DNA from: Roseburia porci | Lineage (GTDB): Bacteria > Bacillota > Clostridia > Lachnospirales > Lachnospiraceae | Direction: 5' to 3' | NCBI RefSeq assembly: GCF_009695765.1 | Contig: NZ_VUNI01000002.1 | Location: forward strand, 124,001-188,000 | Length of the DNA: 64,000 nucleotides | Shown: positions 47,487 to 54,747 of the stretch, piece by piece | Numbering within the stretch: position 1 is the stretch's first letter | How the letters are laid out: each line of letters begins with the position of its first letter | The notes under the pieces: model-generated | What the model was told of the DNA's origin: nothing | The model's input: the letters and a program-made list of their open reading frames with translations, nothing else | Database searches by the model: none | Position numbers and translations under genes: made by a program

Positions 47487-47720
47487 TTGAAGAATGTGCA
47501 GATTTCAGAGGAATTATTTATTGCACTCCTTAAATATCACTTGGTGGAAATAGATGATGTTTTACCGGAGATAAAGAAAGGTTTGGAAGAAAAATTGGAA
47601 GCTATGGTAAGGCGGGATTTATACACAAAATATAAGACGGCTCCAACTGAGGAAGAAAGAGAAAAGGCAAGGCAGGAGTATCTGGAAAAGGTGGGAATGT
47701 ACCGAAGCTTCCGATGGTAA
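47487..47720 (+). CDS. small conserved protein of clostridial mobile elements
   Basis: A 77-residue protein, most likely from TTG 47487, where it reads (M)KNVQISEELFIALLKYHLVE; longer starts at TTG 47445 or TTG 47478 overlap the dyad. The tail TKYKTAPTEEEREKARQEYL then EKVGMYRSFRW is a recurring feature of small proteins found next to relaxases in gut Firmicutes elements. The function is unknown. Highly charged and helical, it might assist the relaxase or replication. Confidence 0.7.
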   Translation: MKNVQISEELFIALLKYHLVEIDDVLPEIKKGLEEKLEAMVRRDLYTKYKTAPTEEEREKARQEYLEKVGMYRSFRW

Positions 47721-48045
47721 ATTTTTCCCCTCAGTGTGTAGGACGGGAGCGTGTCACGCTCCTGTATATGGCAGTTAAGAAGAAAGCCGGATTAGGGTGT
47801 AATGGCAAAAGCGGACTACACTCACAAGCCCTCGGCGTTTGAGAGCGAAATACACCCATCGCACAAAACTTCGTTTTATGCTCTGTGTATTTCGCCCTTG
47901 CAGGGGGCAAAGGACAGCGTGGCTGTCCTTACAAATGCTAACGCATTTGTGGTTATGCCGGATACGGCAATAGGTTCGTAAACGGGCACCTAAGTGTCCA
48001 CTCACGATAGCATAACCACTATCATTTTTTCAAAGAAAGGGGGCA
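47721..48045. other. oriT: candidate oriT region
   Basis: A 325-nt gene-free stretch directly upstream of the relaxase, dense in inverted repeats. They include GGAGCGTG-T-CACGCTCC (47746-47762), GGACAGC/GCTGTCC (from about 47910), AAATGC-TAAC-GCATTT (about 47933-47948), GTGGTTATGC (47949-47958) with GCATAACCAC (48010-48019), and GATAG/CTATC. This is the usual place and texture for a transfer origin; the nick site cannot be fixed by eye. Confidence 0.55.
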
Positions 48046-49566
48046 ATGCCTATTGTAAGAAATTCATTTATACAGATGTCAAAACTGCCAAATGTAAAAG
48101 GCAGAATCAGTTATATATCGAGCAAAGCAAGACAGGAAAATTTGTACGCAGTTTATGAAACAACTGACCGTAAATTTTGGACAGAACTTGCTAGGTGCAA
48201 TCAGGAGGAATTTAAGAAAAGTGGAACGGAAGGAACCTGCATTGAAACCAGGGAGCTTATCATTGCGCTACCGGAAAGTTTCGTGGATTATGAGCCGGAC
48301 AAGTTGCTGAAACTTTTCACGGAGCATTTCAAACAGAGTTACGGTGTGGAGTGTGTTTCAGCGTTGCACCATAATAAACGCAAGACCAATTATCATATCC
48401 ATCTCATCTTTTCAGAGCGAAAGCTACTTGATGAGCCGGTGGAGAAGATTGCCACAAGAAATATGTTTTATGATGAAAATGGTAAGCATGTACGAACTAA
48501 AAAAGAGATACTGGATGAAGTCGGACAGCTTCGGAGTGGCTGTAAAATTATCCCTAAGGGCGAAGTGTACGAGCGTAATCTTTTCACTATCAAGGACAGC
48601 AGGTTTAAGAGCGACAGTTTCCTTGATGAAGTGAAACACTCTTACACTGATCTTATCAATATTTATGTAAAAGATGACAGGCAAAAGCTCAAGGTTTTTG
48701 ACAGAAACGGTGTGTATCTGCCTACGAAAAAGATTGGTAAGAACAACCCAAAAGCGGAGCAGATAAAAACTGATAACCAGTACCGTGTCATGTGGAATCA
48801 GACGGTGGATAGAGCATTAATTAGCGGTGTGCCGGAGGGACAGATTTTGGAAGTGAAGCAGAGCGAAATCGGACAGAAAGTAAAGGCTTCCATTCAGAAG
48901 TCGGGAAGAAATCCGGCACTGCTAAAAAGCCTGATTATGACCGCTATTTATGCGTTGGAGCTTCTCATTGGCAAGGTGTTCAAGATGGCTTCACAAAAGG
49001 CAGATAAGGGCATAGAAACAGTTATTAAAGCAGAACCAGAACAGACACCTGTTAAGGAGATAAAATCATTTGTAAAAGCAGAGAGTGAGCTTGTGCCGGA
49101 AATGCCTAAGAAGTCAGCACTTGCTTCCAAGTATCCGAGACTTGCAGATATTTATAATAAACTGGAGAAACAAAATACAGCCATTTATGAGAGGGAACAG
49201 CAGCTTGCCAGCGTGGAGAAGGAGCTTGCTGGAACAAAGGGCATCTTTAAGGCAAAACAGCGTAAGGAGTTGCAGGAGCAGGCAGAACAGCTAAAGACAC
49301 AGATAGCCAATATGAAACAGTACCTATCAAGTATGGTGCAGGGTTATGGATATAAGAATGTGAAGGAGTTTCTGGCTGAATACAGAGCGTCCAAAGCAGA
49401 GTATAGCGATTATCAGTCGGCAGTTGCAAAGTGGGAACAGCAGACCGGAAATAAGGCAGAACCGGACAGTTTAAAAGCAAAATTGCAAAGAAAGACACAG
49501 GAAGTAAGGGAACGAGAAAACAACAGACAGAGCCATCATTACAGGAGTGATAGAGGTGGCAGATAG
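48046..49566 (+). CDS. MobA/MobL-family relaxase
   Basis: A 506-residue protein with AAAGGGGG upstream. Residues of about 1-250 are the relaxase domain. The metal-binding HxH lies at H117 and H119 (TNYHIHLIFSER), preceded by the ETRELIIALPESF strand typical of the MobA/MobL fold. Residues of about 350-480 are coiled coil with many Gln and Glu (KQRKELQEQAEQLKTQIANM). It nicks the element's oriT and leads the DNA strand to a recipient. No VirD4-like coupling protein is present, so transfer must use a helper. A basic tail ends the protein. Confidence 0.9.
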   Translation: MPIVRNSFIQMSKLPNVKGRISYISSKARQENLYAVYETTDRKFWTELARCNQEEFKKSGTEGTCIETRELIIALPESFVDYEPDKLLKLFTEHFKQSYGVECVSALHHNKRKTNYHIHLIFSERKLLDEPVEKIATRNMFYDENGKHVRTKKEILDEVGQLRSGCKIIPKGEVYERNLFTIKDSRFKSDSFLDEVKHSYTDLINIYVKDDRQKLKVFDRNGVYLPTKKIGKNNPKAEQIKTDNQYRVMWNQTVDRALISGVPEGQILEVKQSEIGQKVKASIQKSGRNPALLKSLIMTAIYALELLIGKVFKMASQKADKGIETVIKAEPEQTPVKEIKSFVKAESELVPEMPKKSALASKYPRLADIYNKLEKQNTAIYEREQQLASVEKELAGTKGIFKAKQRKELQEQAEQLKTQIANMKQYLSSMVQGYGYKNVKEFLAEYRASKAEYSDYQSAVAKWEQQTGNKAEPDSLKAKLQRKTQEVRERENNRQSHHYRSDRGGR

Positions 49567-49575
49567 GAGCAGTTT

Positions 49576-49953
49576 ATGGAGAAACACATCATTGGAGAAA
49601 ATGGAATTAGTTACACACTTGGAGAGGATGGATTGTATTATCCGGATTTGCAGATACCAGAAGGGACACACTATGAGATTGGTAAGTATGGACGGATGCG
49701 GTGGGAGTATTTGAAGAACCACCGCAGAGGGGAATATATCAAGCTACTTATGAATGGGAGATTGAATGAGTATTTGCATGAGGTTGATACACAATGTTAT
49801 GAGAGATTAGAACTTCTTGTAGAGCAGATGAAAGCCGGAACAGGGATTACGGAAGAATTAAAAGCTACCGACCAGATGAAGTGGGTAGGGCTGATGAATA
49901 ATGTGAGAAGTTCGGCAGATGAAATCGTATTAAAAGAGTTGATATATGTGTAG
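49576..49953 (+). CDS. TnpV-family transposon-encoded protein
   Basis: A 125-residue protein matching the TnpV family of clostridial mobilizable elements (ISYTLGEDGLYYPDLQI, GKYGRMRWEYLKNHRRGEY, KATDQMKWVGLMNNVRSSAD). The biochemical role is not established. It follows the relaxase by 9 nt and ends with a GCGGAGC-GTAAT-GCTCCGC hairpin at 49965-49983, which probably terminates the mobilization operon. Confidence 0.85.
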   Translation: MEKHIIGENGISYTLGEDGLYYPDLQIPEGTHYEIGKYGRMRWEYLKNHRRGEYIKLLMNGRLNEYLHEVDTQCYERLELLVEQMKAGTGITEELKATDQMKWVGLMNNVRSSADEIVLKELIYV

Positions 49954-50152
49954 TGTGGGTGCGGAGCGTAATGCTCCGCATTCTTAAATTCTTGGCGCAA
50001 AATAACTTCTGTTATGATATACTCATTTTGGACTAAGAGAAAAATTTGAATTTTGTGAAGGATATAAGATATAGGTTTGTGATAAAAACATAATGATTAG
50101 AAAATATGAAAAAAGATTGAGTACAATGTACAAAGTTCTTAAGGAGATTTAG

Positions 50153-50608
50153 ATGAATATTAAACTATTAAGAGATTGCATTGAATATAAAGAGCAAGTA
50201 ATTAACTGGCTGAATCAAGAATTTGGATGTGAGACAAGCTACAGATTTTATAAAGAGTTAATAGAACATAGTATGGAGGAAGATGAACTTCCAATAACAT
50301 TTGTGGCAATTGAGAATGAGACTTTAGTAGGTACAGTTGGTCTTTGGAGAGGGGATTTACTTTCACGACAGGATTTATATCCGTGGTTATCGGCATTAGT
50401 TGTGAACCGAAATTATAGAAATCGAAAGATTGGTCAGCAACTACAACAGTTCATAGAAGAATATTGTAGAAATAAACACTATGAACAAATTTACTTATAT
50501 ACAGATTTAGTTAATTACTATGAAAAAACGGGATGGATAGCTGTTGGTAAAGGGTATGAATATATGGGTGGGGAAGTAACTATTTATAAGAAGAGTCTCA
50601 AAGATTAA
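50153..50608 (+). CDS. GNAT-family N-acetyltransferase (element cargo)
   Basis: A 151-residue protein with AAGGAG upstream. The acetyl-CoA-binding motif is LSALVVNRNYRNRKIGQQLQ (R-x-x-x-I-G-x-x-L), preceded by VGTVGLWRGDLL and followed by IYLYTDLVNYYEKTGW. The substrate is unknown; aminoglycoside, small-molecule or protein acetylation are all possible. It has no mobilization role, so it is likely the cargo. Its 200-nt upstream region is very AT-rich and has its own promoter potential. Confidence 0.85.
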   Translation: MNIKLLRDCIEYKEQVINWLNQEFGCETSYRFYKELIEHSMEEDELPITFVAIENETLVGTVGLWRGDLLSRQDLYPWLSALVVNRNYRNRKIGQQLQQFIEEYCRNKHYEQIYLYTDLVNYYEKTGWIAVGKGYEYMGGEVTIYKKSLKD

Positions 50609-50674
50609 GTTTACGAGATAAAAGTGTATAGATATTCCATTCGACAAATTTCAGTTTGGTTAAGAGATGTATTC

Positions 50675-50696
50675 CGGTGCCAAAACGGTGCCAAGA
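50675..50696. repeat. paired direct repeats near the right end (candidate integrase arm sites)
   Basis: Two 11-nt copies, CGGTGCCAAAA and CGGTGCCAAGA, with the same period and layout as the pair at 44252-44273. Confidence 0.55.
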
Positions 50697-50796
50697 AATC
50701 ATGCAAATAAAAATAAGACGGCTAAATCTAAAGAAAATATGCAGATTTTAGCCATAAAAAGCATAGAAAATATATCGAAAAACGCTATTCATATAG

Positions 50797-50813
50797 CGTG
50801 AAGGTGGACGTAC
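50797..50813 (+). other. attR: attR core of the tuf-integrated element
   Basis: CGTGAAGGTGGACGTAC, identical to the copy in tuf. Just outside on the element side is CGCTAT-TCAT-ATAGCG, an inverted repeat that may be an integrase or excisionase site. Confidence 0.8.
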
Positions 50814-50850
50814 TGTAGGTTCAGGCCGTGTTGCTACAGTTATCGAATAA
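50799..50850 (+). pseudogene. displaced native tuf 3' end
   Basis: Reads [16 protein letters not shown] and a stop in the tuf frame, but lacks the rest of the gene. It is the original chromosomal tail left outside the element by integration. Confidence 0.88.
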
Positions 50851-50881
50851 TCAATAGATTATTATATAAACTAGCATTTAT

Positions 50882-50915
50882 ACAGGGGAAGTGATATTCA
50901 CTTCCCCTGTATTTT
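50882..50915 (+). terminator. native tuf terminator
   Basis: A perfect 13-bp stem, ACAGGGGAAGTGA, loop TAT, TCACTTCCCCTGT, then ATTTT. Confidence 0.9.
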
Positions 50916-51020
50916 CTATAATATATTTTCTTACAATATTCTGTTTCATATCATAAAGTGTTCGCACTTGTAAATTCATATCCAATCTGGAGCGTATTCA
51001 GAGTCGAAAGTTACTCAAAT

Positions 51021-51069
51021 AACAGCAAATCCACGTAAAACAGCAAAGCCATAAATAACAGCAAATCCA
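51021..51069. repeat. three tandem 18-bp repeats
   Basis: AACAGCAAATCCA (or AAGCCA) begins at 51021, 51039 and 51057, exactly 18 bp apart. No gene is present here. The 110 nt before it (50911-51020) show nothing I can name. Confidence 0.7.
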
Positions 51070-51106
51070 TATATGATATAGCCGCATATGACATTCAATT
51101 CGACAA

Positions 51107-51360
51107 TTACTGTCTAGAAAACAGAAAGTAGCAACTAAGCAGTAAAATAATGCAGAAGGCAACATAAATGGGGAAATTTACTGCTTACTTTGAGATTGAA
51201 AGGTTTTAGACAGTAAAAGAAAAGACGGAAAGTCCCAAAAGTAAAGAAAATACTGCCTGAAAACAGAAAAAAGAAAAGTAAGCAGTAAGAGAAAATAAGA
51301 ATATTCAAAAAAGTAAATAAATTACTGCCTGGGAAAAGGAAAGAGAAAAATAGACAGTAA
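51107..51360. repeat. phased array of four 39-nt palindrome-ended units
   Basis: Units at 51107-51145, 51178-51216, 51250-51288 and 51322-51360 are each 39 nt, 71-72 bp apart. Each begins TTACTGYYTR-like (ATACTG in the third) and ends YARRCAGTAA-like, so ends are inverted repeats. The second unit is in opposite orientation. The interiors are A-rich and only loosely alike. The strand complementary to this one has a long open frame with a 24-residue period but no good start. Confidence 0.72.
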
Positions 51361-51384
51361 GGGAGAAGAAAGAGGGGGGCAACG

Positions 51385-52157
51385 ATAGTTACGATTTATA
51401 AAGAGATTCAAGAAATAGAGAAGGCATTAAAAAAGTAAAAGAAGAAGTCGAAATATTACCGAAAGGACATCTGCGCTGTTCAAGGAGCAATGGTACAGAT
51501 CAGTATTTTATAGATGGAAAATATGTAAGCAAAAAGAACATAAAGTGGATAAAAGGAGTGGCTCAGCGAGAGTATTATGAAGACATAATTCCCATAATAG
51601 AGGGAATGTTAACAAAACTATATTTGGCTGATGAAATTTATAAGAATCAGATTATAAATAATAGTTACCAATCGTTATGCAATGCAAGAAAAAATTTGAT
51701 TATGCCTGTATTCCAACCTCTTGAGCAAAAGATACAAAATTTTTTGACGGATCAATATCCGGCAGGAAGTTTTGAAGAAGAGGATCGGTCAGAATTTTAT
51801 ACAGCAAATGGGGAGAGAGTGCGTTCTAAATCCGAGATGTTAATATCCGATTTATTATATAGATATGATGTGCCATATCGATATGAAAAGCCGATTGAAC
51901 TGTTGGATTGGAATAAGGTAATTATATGCAGACCGGATTTTACAATTATGAACAGAAGAACAGGGAAAATTTATATTTTTGAACATTTGGGCAGAATGGA
52001 TGATGCCAATTATGTGGAAAATAATATGCATAAATTAAATTTATACGAAAAGAATGGCTATCTAATCGGGAAAAACCTGATAATTACAAGAGAGACAAGC
52101 AAAGAGCCGTTGAATACTGCTATAGTAGAATCATATATACAAGAGTTTTTCTTATAA
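51385..52157 (+). pseudogene. nuclease-like gene split by a frameshift at A_AAA_AAG
   Basis: The readable part from GTG 51558 (199 residues) is continuous upstream in the same frame to 51435 (EVEILPKGHLRCSRSNGTDQ, then YFIDGKYVSKKNIKWIKG). The natural N-terminus (VTIYKEIQEIEKALKK) is in the other frame from 51385, where a GGGGGG-rich ribosome-binding site precedes ATA, not ATG. The shift occurs at AAAAAAG (51429-51435), followed by TAA. The C-terminal part has a PD-(D/E)XK-like pattern (RSKSEMLISDLLYRY, PDFTIMNRRTGKIYIFEHLG). Either the gene is broken or it uses a -1 frameshift. Related proteins are common in gut clostridia, with unknown function. Confidence 0.7.
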
Positions 52158-52376
52158 TGGCAGCATGTGGTTATCAGAACATCTGCCATGATGATTGTGC
52201 AAAAGTCTGAATTTTCAAAGTTAGAATTTTGAAAGCCATAATCCTGTTGCGGCAGTTTATTTTCCATAGGTAATGTGTTGAAGCTTAAAACAGACGGCAT
52301 TCGCAATTTGAGTTCATATCCGTTATAATGAATCTTAGAAAGGTGATAAACAATAGATGATAGCTGGAGGATGAAA

Positions 52377-53879
52377 ATGAAAAAAGCCAATTGGATCATT
52401 TTTGGCGTAATCACTGTTTTTTATATTGCAGCAATGGCTATGCCGTTTATTAATATTTTTTGTGTGTCAATGCCGGATTTTTTGCCGATAGCTGTGGCAC
52501 TTGTATTATTGATGTTTATAATTGTTGGCTGGAAAAACGGAAAGGCAAAGACTGCGGTAAGAATTGTGAATGTGTGTATCGGAATATTCGCAATTATGAT
52601 ATGCCTTGCGGGAGAATATTTAAATCCATGGTGGAATTCAATTTCTGAACATCCGAATTCGTATACTTTTTTAAACTATAATGAGAAAATATCAGGTAAA
52701 GATGCGATTGCAGATATCGATTATGCCATGAAATATGTAAGAAAAATCCATCCTTTATGCTATAAAGGAATGCCAGATGGTGTTGAAAAACAGTATCAGG
52801 ATGTAGTTGATTATTTAAAGGGGAAGGATGAAGTTGAAGTAGCAGAAGTACAGGCTGAACTACAGAGTATTTTGTCGCAGTTTCATGATGGCCATACGTC
52901 TGCAGCAATCTGGAATGATGACAGTTATCTGTACTTGAATGAATGGTATAAACATGAGATTGCCGGTGATCAGATAATCGCGATCAATGGTATTGGGGTG
53001 GATAACATATATGATGAAAAATTGAATCTTTATAGTGCGGATTCAAAAGAATACGGATATGCCAGATTTTGTAATGATGTAACAGATTTATCAGCACTGA
53101 CCATGCTTGGGTATAATGCGGATGATGGAATTACCTATACATTTCTGAAGCCTTCCGGTGAGAAAACAGATGAAACCTATTATACAAAAGATTATGTTAC
53201 CTATGACCAGTACTGCAGATATAATAATCTGGATGAGACAGAGGAATCGGATGAGGAAGACCCTTTTGTCTATTATACGATTGATACGGACAGAAGTCTT
53301 GCAACATTAACATTGAATAGCTGTAACTATAATCAGGAGTATCGGAATTGCCTGAAAAGTATGTTTACAGAAATTCAGGATAAAAATATACAAAATGTTG
53401 CAGTAGATCTGCGCAACAACGGAGGTGGTGCGTCCGCTGTTGTAAATGAATTTATCAGATATTTAAATGTTGATACATATAGGGGAATGGGCTCAAAAGT
53501 AAGATATGGCTGTTTTTACGTAAATGCGAATGAAGGGATTTGTAAAAACAAAAAATATAATGACCTGACTTTTAAAGGTAATGTATACGTTTTGACATCT
53601 GTGTATACATATTCATCGGCAATGGATTTTGCCATGTATATAAAAGATAATAATATGGGAAAAATTATCGGACAGGCATCAGGGAATAATCCAAGCAGTT
53701 ATGGAGATATCAGCCAGATTTATTTAAAGAATTCCGGACTTGTGATGTCGGTTTCCATTAAGAAATGGTACAGGATTGATCCTCAAAAAGACGGAGAGCT
53801 GATCGAACCGGATTTTGAATGCAGTCCGGGGGATGAGTTTGAAAAGTTGTACAGTATTATAGATACAAAGAAACAATGA
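52377..53879 (+). CDS. membrane-anchored S41-family peptidase
   Basis: A 500-residue protein from ATG 52377 (GGAGG 7 nt upstream; ATG 52371 is too close to it). Residues 1-85 hold three predicted membrane helices (WIIFGVITVFYIAAMAMPFI, FLPIAVALVLLMFIIVGW, VCIGIFAIMICLAGEYL). The extracytoplasmic part ends in the S41 tail-specific protease domain: AVDLRNNGGGASAVVNEFI and VYTYSSAMDFAMYI, where S413/S414 fits the nucleophile region. The usual following Glu of the TxSAxE form is Asp here, so activity is not certain. It may trim an exported peptide or protein. No partner gene is evident. Confidence 0.82.
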   Translation: MKKANWIIFGVITVFYIAAMAMPFINIFCVSMPDFLPIAVALVLLMFIIVGWKNGKAKTAVRIVNVCIGIFAIMICLAGEYLNPWWNSISEHPNSYTFLNYNEKISGKDAIADIDYAMKYVRKIHPLCYKGMPDGVEKQYQDVVDYLKGKDEVEVAEVQAELQSILSQFHDGHTSAAIWNDDSYLYLNEWYKHEIAGDQIIAINGIGVDNIYDEKLNLYSADSKEYGYARFCNDVTDLSALTMLGYNADDGITYTFLKPSGEKTDETYYTKDYVTYDQYCRYNNLDETEESDEEDPFVYYTIDTDRSLATLTLNSCNYNQEYRNCLKSMFTEIQDKNIQNVAVDLRNNGGGASAVVNEFIRYLNVDTYRGMGSKVRYGCFYVNANEGICKNKKYNDLTFKGNVYVLTSVYTYSSAMDFAMYIKDNNMGKIIGQASGNNPSSYGDISQIYLKNSGLVMSVSIKKWYRIDPQKDGELIEPDFECSPGDEFEKLYSIIDTKKQ

Positions 53880-53922
53880 TGGCGATGAACGAGGTAATGG
53901 AAGGAATGGTTGAGATAATAGC

Positions 53923-54648
53923 ATGATAAAAGCAGTAATTTTTGACATGTATGAAACACTCATCACCCAGTATGGGGATGCAAAAGATATTCCGAAAGAC
54001 CGAAGCGGTCTGCACTTGATGCATGGACCGTGCATATATTTCCGGGCACAGATGGCAGAAGACGCCGGGATCGACAGAGACACATTTGATGCGTGCTGGG
54101 AGCCGACAGAGGAAGCGCGGACAATAGGGCAGGTCACGCTGGAAGAGGCGATAGAGGGGATTTTGAAGGAGAACAACTGTTATTCAACAGAGCATTTTGA
54201 GAAGATCATTGAAAGCCGGAAAGAGGCAAAAAAGGCATGTTTTCGCTATCTTCATCCGGAGATGATCCCGATGTTAAATGCGTTGAAGGAGAAGCAGATG
54301 AAGGTGGCTTTAATCAGTAACTGTTATTCGGAGGAAGTGGATGCCATTCGGGAGAGCCTTCTTTTTCCGTATTTCGATAAGGCATATCTGTCTTATGAAC
54401 AGGGTGTGAAGAAACCGGATGCGGAGATTTTCAGGCGTTGTCTTGCAGATCTGCAGGTGAAACCGGGAGAATGCCTGTATATTGGAGACGGTGGAAGCCA
54501 TGAACTGGAAGCAGCATCGCAAGCCGGAATGCATGCCATGCAGGCGCGGTGGTATATCAGTAAAGTTCCGTTTCTGGACGAGAAAAAGGAAGCATTTAAC
54601 CAGCTTGATTCTCCGATGGATGTGCTGATGTATATTTTTGCAGGATAG
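53923..54648 (+). CDS. HAD-superfamily hydrolase
   Basis: A 241-residue protein of the haloacid dehalogenase-like family. Motif I is FDMYETL (nucleophile D8 or so), motif II is LISNCY, motif III has the lysine of GVKKPDAEIF, and motif IV is YIGDGGSHELEAA. The second aspartate of the phosphatase form DxD is replaced by Tyr (DMY), as in some dehalogenase-like and phosphatase members. The substrate is unknown. It is 43 nt after the S41 gene and before the Wadjet operon, and is probably unrelated to defense. Confidence 0.86.
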   Translation: MIKAVIFDMYETLITQYGDAKDIPKDRSGLHLMHGPCIYFRAQMAEDAGIDRDTFDACWEPTEEARTIGQVTLEEAIEGILKENNCYSTEHFEKIIESRKEAKKACFRYLHPEMIPMLNALKEKQMKVALISNCYSEEVDAIRESLLFPYFDKAYLSYEQGVKKPDAEIFRRCLADLQVKPGECLYIGDGGSHELEAASQAGMHAMQARWYISKVPFLDEKKEAFNQLDSPMDVLMYIFAG

Positions 54649-54747
54649 CTTTAAAACGAGTCGTAAAAATACTAGATAGATACACTTCGTTATGATATGC
54701 TAAAGTTAAGAAATGAATGGTAAAAATACGCGAAAGGAAGTACTAAG

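Larger units (their letters stand above)
44101..50813. mobile_element. integrative mobilizable element in tuf (about 6.7 kb)
   Basis: The element is bounded by direct repeats of the tuf 3' end. In order it carries an XRE regulator, excisionase, tyrosine integrase, RepA-like helicase, a small conserved protein, a candidate oriT, a MobA/MobL relaxase, TnpV and a GNAT acetyltransferase. It has a relaxase but no coupling protein or type IV secretion genes, so it would need a helper for transfer. No phage structural genes are present. Exact ends depend on where strand exchange occurs within the 17-bp core. Confidence 0.87.

Noticed and set aside
44101-50813. Prophage
   Set aside because: Integrase, excisionase and an XRE regulator are present, but there are no phage structural, packaging or lysis genes; relaxase and TnpV mark a mobilizable element.
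50799-50850. Start of a second tuf gene
   Set aside because: Only the last 16 codons and the stop exist; upstream sequence is unrelated element DNA.
51107-51360. CRISPR array
   Set aside because: Unit length and spacing look CRISPR-like, but the four repeats are only similar at their ends, one is inverted and no cas gene is in the window.
54663-54729. GTAAAAATAC repeated 57 bp apart before jetA
   Set aside because: Two AT-rich 10-mers in an AT-rich spacer are not enough to support a regulatory or retron-like element.
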